A DNA stretch of 64,000 nucleotides, from contig OZ244845.1 in NCBI GenBank assembly GCA_965220775.1, positions 2,108,001 through 2,172,000 of the forward strand. The letters run 5' to 3'. Within the stretch, counting starts at the first letter, position 1, and every line of letters begins with the position of its first letter. The notes beneath the pieces are model-generated. The model was given only the letters and a program-made list of their open reading frames with translations. It did no database searches and had not been told where the DNA came from. The translations under genes and the position numbers were made by a program. This DNA is from G963664835 sp965220775. GTDB taxonomy: Bacteria > Chloroflexota > UBA6077 > FW602-bin22 > JBCLEL01. Of this stretch, positions 37,701 through 45,682 are shown piece by piece.

Positions 37701-37941
37701 GCATGTATTCGATATCGCTCAAGCCCGCTAAAGAGTCCTCGATCGGCTTTGTCACCAAAGATTCGATTGATTCTGGATTGGCGCCTGGATACGCCACGAA
37801 CACGCTGATGACCGGAACATTTACAGAGGGAAAGAGGTCGACGCCCAGTCTTCCGTAGGAGATCACTCCCAGTACAACGATGGCGCAGAAGACCATAGTT
37901 ATGAAGAGTGGTCTAAGTATCGAAATCCGTGTGATGCCCAT
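34765..37941 (-). CDS. RND efflux pump inner-membrane subunit (AcrB/HAE1 family)
   Basis: This is a 1058-residue proton-driven multidrug efflux transporter. The proton-relay acids in helix 4 (LVDDSIVILEN) and the lysine in helix 10 (VGKNAILLVDY) are present. The full 12-helix, two-repeat layout is intact. The ATG at 37941 lies three bases after a short remnant that reads like the end of an adaptor (membrane fusion) protein. No intact adaptor or outer-membrane channel gene is present, although such pumps usually need an adaptor. A TetR gene lies upstream. Confidence 0.93.
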   Translation of the reverse strand: MGITRISILRPLFITMVFCAIVVLGVISYGRLGVDLFPSVNVPVISVFVAYPGANPESIESLVTKPIEDSLAGLSDIEYMRSISSEGQSTVLLAFNDRTNPDSAAIDVERKINGIRSRLPGDTLPPNIVKADVNSLPVIDISFSGNLSNEELVRLVNDLVVPRMQSVPGVAAVDVIGGQEPEIRVTVDQQKLQAHRLSILQVVAALQQDNLNVPSGSLIEAGKEFGVRVNTLVPAPGFLENIVIASTPTGSVRLRDVAKVDETLKRRVHINRTNLTDSIAIEITKQATANTLQVTDAIKAEIDQLQAELPAGVQMDIVVDASVFTRQSLNNVQNTLIEAIILTGLVLLLFLHAWRSTVIVLLAIPTSLIATFAAMFFFGFTLNIMSMMGLTLVVGILVDDSIVILENITRHLKLGETPFTAALKGRAEIGLAAIAITLVDVAVFAPVAFMSGIVGQYFREFGIVVATAALFSLFVSFTLTPMLASRWLSGDEKKGNSILGKIGRAWDRGFEKLKSAYVKVLTWSLRWRLIVVLLGIVSFASGIGMVVFGLVSTELLPQADQNEFTIIAEMPAGTTLSETDRAVARLEEELAGWPAIDTIFTFVGTSGTASVADSRFARITVKLAPRDRRNQSAMELADRVRRLEGSTPGLQYRVELPNVAGPSGPPIQIRVRGDHPSVLVELARRVQGIVNDTRGAIDVRNSGEIGDPELEIVLDRSQVADLGLSPAQVASAVRTSLAGTVATQFRPANDSEVDVRVTAFGEDTASIEAIKSIPLASATGEVIRLDQIASVRQKSGPSRIERYDRQHVITVSADTSGRAQGDVAGDIQRELDRLTLPPGYSITFGGSTQAQEESFTQLFQALALAVILIYMLLVALYESFLYPFVIILSLPLAVVGAIGGLIVTGHTLNMMSMIGMILLTGLVGKNAILLVDYTNNLRRNGRSRDEALLEAGPARLRPILMTTVTMIAALTPTALAIGEGSELRAPLAIVVIGGLTTSTLLTLVLIPAVFTLIDDLQRFILIRVLGKKEGANLLPSLHSLEPVVVPASDAVDQAGPGR

Positions 37942-37943
37942 TT

Positions 37944-38225
37944 CTAGCTACCCTTGTACTCCTCGTCGATGCGAGAGGCGTTTGCAACGAAGACTTGATC
38001 TGCGCTGGCAACGCCCTGTGCAATTCCGACACACTCAACGTCCAAGACAGCGCCTTGGACTTTCATTTCAACGATCGCTCCATCGACGATCAATAAGCCT
38101 GGACAAGTTCACTCCGGCCGCATACCGCGCCGGCACACACTTCGCAATTCCAATGACGACACAGGCTTGGCGGTTGTAATAACTTCAAGGGACACACTTC
38201 ATTCGCAGGATCTTGCGAAATCCGT
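37944..38225 (-). pseudogene. Remnant of the RND adaptor (membrane fusion protein) gene
   Basis: Between the TetR stop and the pump start, two minus-strand pieces read like adaptor ends. The first, EVSLEVITTAKPVSSLELRSV (about 38120-38190), resembles the segment just after the signal peptide. The second, LLIVDGAIVEMKVQGAVLDV then VGIAQG and VFVANASRIDEE, is followed by a stop at 37944-37946, as at a C-terminus. The ~1 kb centre of a normal adaptor is missing and stops lie between the pieces. This fits an internal deletion in a tetR-adaptor-pump operon. The call rests on short matches by eye. Confidence 0.5.
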
Positions 38226-38840
38226 TCAAGAAGTCCCGATACTGATGCCGTGTAATTCAAGATCCACAATGTCCTCCGCCAACGACTCCACGTCCAGTTC
38301 TTGATCTGAGTAGCAGACCAAGTGCCGGACCACTTGCTCGACTAGTCCTCCCAATGCGATAGAGACGACACGAGTGTCATGTGGGCGAAGGTATCCGCGC
38401 TGAATCCCATGTTGCAGTCGAGCCTCGAGGGATTGGGCGAACGCCCGATTGAACTCGAGTAGGCGAGTATTGAGGCCCGGATCGGCCCCCATGGCCTCTT
38501 GGAAGTAAATCCGCGCAAGCTCCCGGTTTTCGTAACACGTCCGCAGCGTGAATAGTACTCGTGCCCGAGCGGTCTCCCGAAAAGCGCAAAGGTCGTCCGG
38601 TTCGTCGAAAGACGCTGTCAATAGCCTGTCGGCGAACATAGTCAGGAAGCGCTCTACCAACTGGCGGAAGATATCGCGTTTGCTCGCAAAGTACAGATAG
38701 AACGTTCCCTGCGCCACGCCGGCTTCACTGACTATGTCAGATACTCTGGTGGCGCTATAGCCAGCCTTCGTAAATGTACGAACTGCCGCATCTAGAAGCT
38801 GTTCGCGCCTAGAGCCGCCACCAGTATCAGTCAACTGCAA
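38226..38840 (-). CDS. TetR family transcriptional repressor
   Basis: This is a 204-residue regulator. The N-terminal helix-turn-helix domain covers about residues 9-55 (LLDAAVRTFTKAGYSATRVSDI, then AQGTFYLYFASKRDIF). The ligand-binding helical domain follows. It is the first gene of the unit that leads into the adaptor remnant and RND pump, so it most likely represses that unit until a drug-like ligand binds. No operator palindrome was identified with confidence. Confidence 0.9.
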   Translation of the reverse strand: MQLTDTGGGSRREQLLDAAVRTFTKAGYSATRVSDIVSEAGVAQGTFYLYFASKRDIFRQLVERFLTMFADRLLTASFDEPDDLCAFRETARARVLFTLRTCYENRELARIYFQEAMGADPGLNTRLLEFNRAFAQSLEARLQHGIQRGYLRPHDTRVVSIALGGLVEQVVRHLVCYSDQELDVESLAEDIVDLELHGISIGTS

Positions 38841-39398
38841 CTCCCTTAATGAATGACACGTCAGTCAGTATACACTCCAATCGGGCAAGACGCCAGCGCG
38901 TGCAAAAAAGGCAACCGCTCAAACCCACGTAGCCAGTCACGTGAGCTTAATAGGGAAATCGCTGGTTACAGTCACGCCCGCACATCCGGGTCATTCCGAC
39001 TTCCCAATTTGCCATTGGAACGAAAAAATGCGCCCTCCCATCAACCTCGATGCCGGCTCTCCGCCGGCGAAACGTGCCGAATTGTAAACCGATGGTCGAT
39101 TGCGGAATGACAAAATGTAGCGCGGGGGCTCGTCACCCGCTGGGGTCGGGGTGGGGCGTGGCAGAATCCGCCGTGCCAATTCGCTGTACTAAGGCACAAC
39201 TCCGGCCTTTCATACCCTGGCGTGCCGGCGCCAGCCGGCATGGGCGATATGTAGCAAAACTATTTCCGGCACGAACTCACGCCGCCACCGACCACCCGCC
39301 AGAAATGAACCGCCGATAATCCAGTGTTGATTGGTTCTAACGGGAAACTTGCGACGTGTTGACCCGGCGTGAGTTAATTCGCGGTCTCGCTCGTCCGG
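38841..39398. repeat. Geneless stretch with dispersed composite repeat, copy 3 (about 39025-39245)
   Basis: The segment 39025-39245 matches 42513-42757 in long stretches by eye. Shared features are GCGCCCTCC-x-ATCAACCTCG, the AAATGTAGCGCGG core and GGGGTCGGGGTGGGGC. They continue with CAGAATCCGCCGTGCCAATT, the CTTGGCGTGCC-type lead and the hairpin GTGCCGGCGCCAGCCGGCA. No gene was found in the flanks. Confidence 0.72.
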
Positions 39399-40328
39399 TC
39401 AATCCTCCAGCGACTTCTTCAAAGCTGCCCGGACGCCGGCGAAAGACGTCCTGCTGTCCGCGACGCGGTCGGGTTCCCCGCCGCCAGCAGTTGGTGGATG
39501 CCAGTGGGTCTCGAGGCTCAACGTGCCGGCATACCCGTCCCGCCGGAGAGCCTTGAATTGGCCGACATAGTCCACTTCGCCGTTTCCCACCGCTTCCCAC
39601 GAGGTCAGGTCAGTCTTGTCATCCACCACCCGCGCATCCTTCACGTGCATGTGACATATGAATGGCTTCACCGCCTCGTATCCGTCCGGCAAGGGGTTTC
39701 CGCCGGATACGTAATCGTTGCCCGGATCCCATATCGCCCTGATTGACGGATGGTCGGCGGCACGGATAATGCGCGCCAAGTTCAACCCGGTGTTCCCCCA
39801 ACACGAGCGGACGTTCTCCATACCCAGGATAAGGCCGGCCTCGGCGGTTTCATCGCCGGCGATTCGCAATCCTTCGACGATCTTCTCCAGCATATCGTCC
39901 GGAATCGCGCCACCTTGTGGTAAACGTGGACTTGGGTTACCGAATCCAACCATACCTTCTCGGCGGAAAGAGTAGGTCCGAACCACCGGCGCGCCCACGC
40001 GCTTGGCTATGCGGATGCTTGACCGCAGCACTCTTAAATCTGCCCCGAATGCGGGGTCGTCCGCGACCTTGCCTCTCGGCACGCTTCCTAGCAGTACCAA
40101 CTTTAGGAAGACCGACCCAATCGCGCTGACACCTAATTCGAACCGTTCGAGCAAGTCGTGCGCCCGATCGATTTCGCCGTCATCCATGTCTACGACCGGC
40201 TTACCCCAGAACTCGAACAGCTCCACGCTTCGCATTCCCAGTTCCTTGGCGACTCCCAGGGCCGTCTCTAGGTCGGAATGCACCTCGTCTGTACACACCC
40301 CAAAGTTGTGAAGCAGTCCGTCTTTCAC
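39399..40328 (-). CDS. Sugar phosphate isomerase/epimerase-like TIM barrel
   Basis: This is an AP-endonuclease-2 superfamily isomerase of 309 residues, metal dependent. Ligands are readable as Glu in LGMENVRSC, Asp in IWDPGNDY, His in CHMHVKDA, and Glu in LSLETHWH. It starts at ATG 40328, about 80 bases after the transporter gene ending at 40411, and may share its transcript. The substrate is unknown. It differs in sequence from the epimerase at 29527 and the broken gene at 20405. Confidence 0.82.
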   Translation of the reverse strand: MKDGLLHNFGVCTDEVHSDLETALGVAKELGMRSVELFEFWGKPVVDMDDGEIDRAHDLLERFELGVSAIGSVFLKLVLLGSVPRGKVADDPAFGADLRVLRSSIRIAKRVGAPVVRTYSFRREGMVGFGNPSPRLPQGGAIPDDMLEKIVEGLRIAGDETAEAGLILGMENVRSCWGNTGLNLARIIRAADHPSIRAIWDPGNDYVSGGNPLPDGYEAVKPFICHMHVKDARVVDDKTDLTSWEAVGNGEVDYVGQFKALRRDGYAGTLSLETHWHPPTAGGGEPDRVADSRTSFAGVRAALKKSLED

Positions 40329-40410
40329 TGTTCCATCCCCTTACATCGAACGAAGACCAAATGCGCCATCGGTGGATTCCGGATTGGAAAGACCTTTGGG
40401 CGGTTGCTCC

Positions 40411-41682
40411 TCACGTCGCCGTCAGATAGCGCAGCCACAGGTAGCCGGAAGACAGGATCAATGTCATCACTGTGACCGGCACACCATATTTCATGAAGTT
40501 CCAGAACGTGATCTTGTGGCCGTTGCGCTCGGCAATGCTCGCGACCACCACGTTTGCGGAAGCGCCTATGATGGTCGCGTTCCCGCCGAAGTCCGCGCCC
40601 ATAGCCAATGCCCACCACAGGGGCTGGACCGGAATCACGTTTCCGACTTCTTGTACTAGCGGAATCATGGCTGCCGTAAATGGGATGTTGTCGACCAATG
40701 CCGAGGCCACCGCCGAGAGCCACAGAATCAATAGGCCCGTCAGTACGAGGTTCGTTCCGGTGATTTCCAACATCCCGTCGGCTATTGTCTCGATCAGCCC
40801 AACATGCTCTATCCCGCCCACCACTATGAAGAGACCTACGAAGAACAGGAGAGTCGTCCACTCAACCTCAACCAGAATGTCATGAGGGTCCGGCCGAGTG
40901 ATGACCATCAACGCCGCCGCGCCCGTCATCGCGATAGTGGCGGCTTCAAGGTGGAGTAACCCGTGAAGAAAAAAGCCAATTACCGTTGCGGTGAGGACGA
41001 TTAGACTAGTCCGGAGCAGCTTGGGATTGGTTATCAGGCTCGACGTATCGATCTCGTCAAGTTCCTTTATAGTTTCCGCCGACGTCTGCAACTCGTTCCG
41101 CCAGAACACCCAGATCAATACGATCAAGCCGACCATTCCTAATATAGAAATCGGGAGCATAGCGCCGGCGAAATCTAAGAAATGGATGTGAGCAGCGCTG
41201 CCGATCAGAATGTTTGGCGGATCTCCGATTAAAGTAGCCGCACCGCCGATGTTCGAGGCGTAAACTTCGGCCAAGAGCATCGGGACCGGCGATACCCTGA
41301 GGACTCCCGCAAGGTAGATTGTGACCGGCGCCACGAGGACCACCGTCGTGACGTTATCCAGCAAAGCCGACGCCCCCGCCGTTAGCAGGCACATTATGAT
41401 GAGCACTCGCAGCGGCCGTCCGTTTCCCAGCTTGGCCGCCATCACCGCCAGCCAGGTAAACACGCCTGTATGGCGCATAGTGTTGGCGATGATCATCATG
41501 CCGATCAATAGGAAGATCACATTCCAGTCTACGGATTCGAATGCTTGTTCCTGCGTGATTATTCCCGACAGGATGATTAGCATTGCCCCTGCCAGCGCCG
41601 CAATAGTCTTGTGCAATCGCTCGGTCGCGATCACCGCGTATGTGAGTAGAAAGATCGTGCCGGCTATGAAAGTTAGGGTCAC
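40411..41682 (-). CDS. ArsB/NhaD-type ion transporter
   Basis: This is a 423-residue membrane protein of the ion transporter superfamily with about eleven helices. The paired re-entrant motifs ALLDNVTTVVLVAPV with NIGGAATLIGDPPN, and ALVDNIPFTAAMIPL with GGNATIIGASANV, are diagnostic for the ArsB/NhaD/YbiR group. It could move Na+, arsenite or an organic anion. No arsenic genes are near. The CBS-domain gene 17 bases upstream probably encodes a regulatory partner. Confidence 0.87.
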   Translation of the reverse strand: MTLTFIAGTIFLLTYAVIATERLHKTIAALAGAMLIILSGIITQEQAFESVDWNVIFLLIGMMIIANTMRHTGVFTWLAVMAAKLGNGRPLRVLIIMCLLTAGASALLDNVTTVVLVAPVTIYLAGVLRVSPVPMLLAEVYASNIGGAATLIGDPPNILIGSAAHIHFLDFAGAMLPISILGMVGLIVLIWVFWRNELQTSAETIKELDEIDTSSLITNPKLLRTSLIVLTATVIGFFLHGLLHLEAATIAMTGAAALMVITRPDPHDILVEVEWTTLLFFVGLFIVVGGIEHVGLIETIADGMLEITGTNLVLTGLLILWLSAVASALVDNIPFTAAMIPLVQEVGNVIPVQPLWWALAMGADFGGNATIIGASANVVVASIAERNGHKITFWNFMKYGVPVTVMTLILSSGYLWLRYLTAT

Positions 41683-41699
41683 GGATACAACATCCTCAA

Positions 41700-42212
41700 T
41701 TAGGTTTCGTCAGTTGAACTGTTACCAACCCCGGCCATCCACATCCCCAACAATTGCACGAGGTCTATCACTCCCAAGAGTCGGCCATCGTCATCCAAAA
41801 CTGGCAGAGAGGTAAGGTTCACGACGGGATCATGTAGTAAGCGCAGGGCGTCAACCAAGCGGGCATCTTGGTTGATCGAAACCCCAGGTTCCATTAGCTG
41901 ATCCGCGGTCCGCGCGGCCTCAAGTTGAGCAAACTCGAACACGTCAGCCAGCGTATCGATGTCGGCCATTAGCAGTTCGGGAGCTAGATTGTCCAGCACC
42001 TCACCGCAAATCGTTGAGAGTCGGATCATACCCACCAGTTTTTCGTCTTCGTCGACCACCGGTAGTACACGTTGGGTCGGGGCTGAAATGACCGCTTCTA
42101 CCACCTTCGCCAAGTTGTCGTCTGGTTTGACTGAGGCCAGATCCGCTCTCAAAGGTGAAATGACATCGCGAATTAGCGTTGTCCTGGTCACATGAAATCG
42201 TGGTGCGGCCAC
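41700..42212 (-). CDS. CBS-domain pair protein
   Basis: This 170-residue cytoplasmic protein has two CBS domains (about residues 15-75 and 105-160), which bind adenosyl nucleotides. DxxxxRVLPVVDEDEKLVGMI and LTSLPVLDDDGRLLGVIDL are the domain-ending strands. It lies directly upstream of the ArsB/NhaD-type transporter in the same direction with a 17-base gap. A role in energy-dependent gating of that transporter is inferred from context. Confidence 0.85.
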   Translation of the reverse strand: MAAPRFHVTRTTLIRDVISPLRADLASVKPDDNLAKVVEAVISAPTQRVLPVVDEDEKLVGMIRLSTICGEVLDNLAPELLMADIDTLADVFEFAQLEAARTADQLMEPGVSINQDARLVDALRLLHDPVVNLTSLPVLDDDGRLLGVIDLVQLLGMWMAGVGNSSTDET

Positions 42213-43209
42213 AGCGTAGCTCCTTGGTATGTAGTAGCAGGGGTATGCACAGTATAGCGGAAATAATTGGTACGAAAATCAATTCCGGCGCCGGCCGGCG
42301 ACACCAACCACCGTCGCGCGAACAACGACAGCCCACGGTCGAAAGGGAAATGTAGCGCTGGGGCTCGTCCCCAGCCAGGGGTGGGTGGGGGGGGTACAGA
42401 TGACGCCTGAACCCTTCGATCAACCAATGCACCCAATTTTCACACCTTGGTGCGCCGGCGACAGCCGGCATGAGCGATTGGTACGAAAGCATGTCCCGGA
42501 CTCCGATCCGGGATGCGCCCTCCAATCAACCTCGATGCCGGCTCTCCACGGGCGAAACGTACCGAATTGTAGACCAACGGCCGATGGCGGAATGAGAAAA
42601 TGTAGCGCGGTCGAAGACTTCGCGAGGCGAGGGGCTTGTCCCCGCAGGGGTCGGGGTGGGGCTCAGCAGAATCCGCCGTGCCAATTCGCTGTACCAAGCC
42701 ACAACTCCCGCTTTTCATACCTTGGCGTGCCGGCGCCAGCCGGCATGGGCGATTGGTAGGAAAGCATGTCCTGGACTCCGATCCGGGATGGATTCCGGTG
42801 CCGGCCGGCGACACCAACCACCGTCACCCAACAACGACAGCCCAGGGTCGCAAGAGACTTGTAGCGCTGGGGCTTGTCCCCAGCAAAAACCACCCGGCGG
42901 GCAGGCAAACCTCGGCAGAGAATACCCGAAGGTCGCCGGCGGTTCCCGCAGAATCGCTCCCACAGTGATATTATTATAAGACAAACGTTCGCAGTATCCC
43001 GTCACCGGATGTAGGGCCGGCTCGGGGTGCTGCCCTGTGTGGAAATCGAGAGGACCTGGCGGGCCTCCGCCGGTTCCCACGGGATCGCTCGTACAAACGT
43101 AAAAAATGCAAAACAAAAAACTACGCCGGCACGCCGCCGGGTAATAGGAGTCGCTCGTACGGCCGCCCAACGAGAGGAATCGGAATCCCCTGTGCCCACG
43201 TTCAAAGGT
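42213..43209. repeat. Cluster of dispersed palindromic repeats upstream of the trp leader
   Basis: About 1 kb without a gene is built of repeat modules. One composite (GCCGGCGACACCAACCACCG text plus the AAATGTAGCGCTGGGG core) occurs twice, ending in hairpins at 42357-42375 and 42866-42884. A second composite at 42513-42757 matches 39025-39245. The module GTACGAAAGCATGTCCCGGA, ending in a CCCGGA/TCCGGG hairpin, occurs near 42480 and 42755. A different repeat (43076-43125) resembles 14807-14860. Confidence 0.75.
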
Positions 43210-43237
43210 TTGACTATACGCCAATACATGCTATATT
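43210..43237 (+). promoter_or_regulatory. Promoter of the trp operon
   Basis: TTGACT (43210-43215) and TATATT (43232-43237) with a 16-base spacer lie just before the T-box leader, giving a start near 43244. Confidence 0.7.
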
Positions 43238-43255
43238 TCTTCCACAATTGAATAG

Positions 43256-43540
43256 CTAAAGACTGCGAACAGGATTATTAAGCTTCCCGACGGGGCTCAG
43301 AGAGCCGGGTAAGGTGCGAGCCGGTGCCACTCAAGGGAGTCGAATGGACCTGGGAGTCGCTGCTTGAAAGCTGGAGCTAGTAGACGCAGCCGGATGTCTC
43401 GCCGTTAATTTGAGGCCGGGTATCGGGTGGCTTTGTGTTGTCCCGTATCTGACTATGAGTGGGCTCGCCGCTGGTGAGCCAAGCGGGGTGGTACCGCGAG
43501 AGTTGACCTCACGTCCCCAGAGGACGCGAGGTTTTTTTAT
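43256..43540 (+). promoter_or_regulatory. T-box riboswitch controlling trpE (specifier UGG, Trp)
   Basis: The leader carries the T-box proper GGGTGGTACCGCGAG (about 43486-43500), whose GGUACC-containing bulge region binds the tRNA CCA end. A terminator follows: stem 43506-43516 with 43522-43532 and a T run. In stem I the specifier is TGG at 43345-43347 within GAATGGACC, matching tRNA-Trp. Uncharged tRNA-Trp would stabilise the antiterminator and switch on trpEGD and downstream genes. Confidence 0.9.
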
Positions 43541-43555
43541 TTGTGGAGGATATTC

Positions 43556-45046
43556 TTGTACACGCCTTCCCTGGCAGAGGTCAAGAACCTGGCAAAGGAT
43601 GGCAATCTGGTTCCAGTCTACCGGGAGATACTTGCTGACCTGGAAACGCCGGTTTCAGCCTACATGAAAGTAGCCGCCCAAGGCAGCAGCTTCCTCTTGG
43701 AGAGCGTCGAGGGCGGTGAACGGTTGGCTCGATACTCATTTATCGGATGTTCGCCTTTCCTGACGGTGCGAATCAATGCTGGCCAGGCTACCTTGCACCG
43801 CCAGGGCCGATCGCCAGAACGACGTGCGGTCTCCAATCCGATGGATTTGGTCCGGGAGTTGATTGGCCAGCATCGCCTGGTTTCGGTAGTCGGGCTTCCA
43901 CGCTTTCATGGTGGTGCCGTTGGCTACCTGGGTTACGAGTGTTCTCGTTACTTCGAACGCCTTCCCGCGCCTCCGAACGACCCGTTCGATTTGCCGGAAG
44001 CGATATTGCTGTTCACCGATACGCTACTCGTCTTCGACCACATCCAGCACAAAATCAAAGTAGTGAGTCACGTTAATTGCGACGATGGGATTGATTCTGC
44101 CTACGCAAACGCAGTTGATAGGATTGACGCCTTGATTGAACTTCTGCGACGCCCCGTTCCGGCCGCGAAGAGACACGAAGCGCTCCCGCCAGTGGACCCA
44201 ACAGCCGGGCTAGACTTCAAGTCGAACATGAGTCAAGAAGCGTACGAAAGCATGGTTGCCCACGGTAAGGAATACATTCTGGCAGGGGATGTTATACAGG
44301 TTGTTCTTTCACAAAGATTCAGTCGGCCCACTACGGCTGAGCCACTTGATATCTACCGGGCATTGCGGACGATCAATCCCTCACCTTACATGTTTTTCCT
44401 GGACTTGGGAGAATGCCACCTGATCGGAGCTTCGCCCGAATTGCTGGTTCAGGTGGAAGATGGCCAGGTCACGACCCATCCTATCGCCGGAACGCGCCGG
44501 CGAGGTCGAACACCGCAAGAAGACATAGATCTCGAGCGCGAGTTCATCAACGACGAAAAAGAGCGTGCCGAGCACATAATGTTGGTGGACCTTGGCCGCA
44601 ACGACATTGGACGGGTCAGCCAACCTGGCACCGTGCAGGTCCCTAGATTGATGGGAATCGACCGGTTGTCGCATGTTATGCATCTGGTGTCCCAGGTTAC
44701 TGGGCGACTTCGGCCGGAAATGGACCAGTACGATGCCTTCCAGGCGTGTTTCCCTGCTGGTACGATTTCCGGCGCGCCCAAGATCCGGGCTATGGAGATC
44801 ATTGCCGAGCTTGAACCCGACTTGCGCGGCCCATATTCTGGTGCGGTTGGCTACTTTGGCTACTCCGGAAATTTGGACACGGCAATTACTATTCGGACTA
44901 TGGTCATGAAAGATGGAATCGCACACGTTCAGGCCGGCGCAGGAATCGTAGCTGACTCTGTCCCGGAACGCGAGCACGTCGAGTGCCTGAACAAGGCGCG
45001 AGCTTTACTCCACGCGGTTACCGTTGCCGAAGAACTACACGATTGA
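43556..45046 (+). CDS. trpE: Anthranilate synthase component I
   Basis: This converts chorismate to anthranilate with ammonia from TrpG. The family C-terminal domain is complete, including IAGTRRRG, DLGRNDIGRV, FPAGTISGAPKIRAMEII and GPYSGAVGYFGYSGN. An N-terminal LLES feedback-type motif (SSFLLESVEGGERLARYSF) suggests tryptophan inhibition. The start is TTG at 43556 with GGAGGA five bases upstream; the frame is also open from 43541. It is the first gene behind the tryptophan T-box. Confidence 0.95.
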   Translation: MYTPSLAEVKNLAKDGNLVPVYREILADLETPVSAYMKVAAQGSSFLLESVEGGERLARYSFIGCSPFLTVRINAGQATLHRQGRSPERRAVSNPMDLVRELIGQHRLVSVVGLPRFHGGAVGYLGYECSRYFERLPAPPNDPFDLPEAILLFTDTLLVFDHIQHKIKVVSHVNCDDGIDSAYANAVDRIDALIELLRRPVPAAKRHEALPPVDPTAGLDFKSNMSQEAYESMVAHGKEYILAGDVIQVVLSQRFSRPTTAEPLDIYRALRTINPSPYMFFLDLGECHLIGASPELLVQVEDGQVTTHPIAGTRRRGRTPQEDIDLEREFINDEKERAEHIMLVDLGRNDIGRVSQPGTVQVPRLMGIDRLSHVMHLVSQVTGRLRPEMDQYDAFQACFPAGTISGAPKIRAMEIIAELEPDLRGPYSGAVGYFGYSGNLDTAITIRTMVMKDGIAHVQAGAGIVADSVPEREHVECLNKARALLHAVTVAEELHD

Positions 45047-45106
45047 TATGTCTTGCGTAAGACTGACTAATGGCGAGGTCGGCAGAGGCCTAGGGACGAG
45101 GGAAGT

Positions 45107-45682
45107 ATGATCCTACTATTAGATAACTACGATTCGTTTGCCTACAATCTTTATCAATATCTGTCCGAGCTAAAAGCTGAGGTCGTAGTTTATCGCAACG
45201 ATCAAATCACGATTGAGCAGATCGACGCTATGAATCCGGATCAGATAGTAATATCCCCTGGTCCGTGCGGGCCCGCTCAGGCCGGCATATCGAATGACGT
45301 GATCCGCTACTTCGGGCCGAGGAAGCCCTTGCTTGGAGTATGTCTGGGTCACCAATGTATAGGCTACAGCTTTGGAGGCCGCGTGGTCCGTGCCGATAAG
45401 GTCATGCACGGCAAGACTTCTCTGATCTACCACGATGGTGCCGGTATACTGAACGACCTGCCTAGCCCATTTGAGGCTATCAGGTATCATTCGCTAATCG
45501 TCGAGCGCGATACCTTGCCGGCATCGCTGGAAGTAACAGCCCAAACCAGCGACGGCAAGATCATGGCAATGCGCCATCGCGAATATCCTATCGAGAGCGT
45601 CCAATTCCATCCGGAATCTATCATGACCGAAGTGGGCAAAGATTTGCTACGGAACTTTCTTGAGGTCAAGTGGGAACAATGA
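45107..45682 (+). CDS. trpG: Anthranilate synthase component II (glutamine amidotransferase)
   Basis: This is a class I glutamine amidotransferase of 191 residues. The nucleophile Cys lies in LLGVCLGHQCIGYSFGG and the catalytic His-x-Glu in VQFHPESIMTE. GPCGPAQAG follows the oxyanion region. ATG at 45107 has GAGGGAA upstream. Its stop overlaps the trpD start by four bases (ATGA). Confidence 0.95.
   Translation: MILLLDNYDSFAYNLYQYLSELKAEVVVYRNDQITIEQIDAMNPDQIVISPGPCGPAQAGISNDVIRYFGPRKPLLGVCLGHQCIGYSFGGRVVRADKVMHGKTSLIYHDGAGILNDLPSPFEAIRYHSLIVERDTLPASLEVTAQTSDGKIMAMRHREYPIESVQFHPESIMTEVGKDLLRNFLEVKWEQ

Noticed and set aside
37880..38179. Plus-strand frame between the RND pump and TetR genes
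   Set aside because: It is antisense to the adaptor remnant and the pump start, with arginine-rich shadow-like text.
42213..43209. Possible CRISPR array
   Set aside because: The repeats are long, imperfect, modular palindromes of unequal spacing, with no uniform repeat-spacer pattern and no cas genes nearby.
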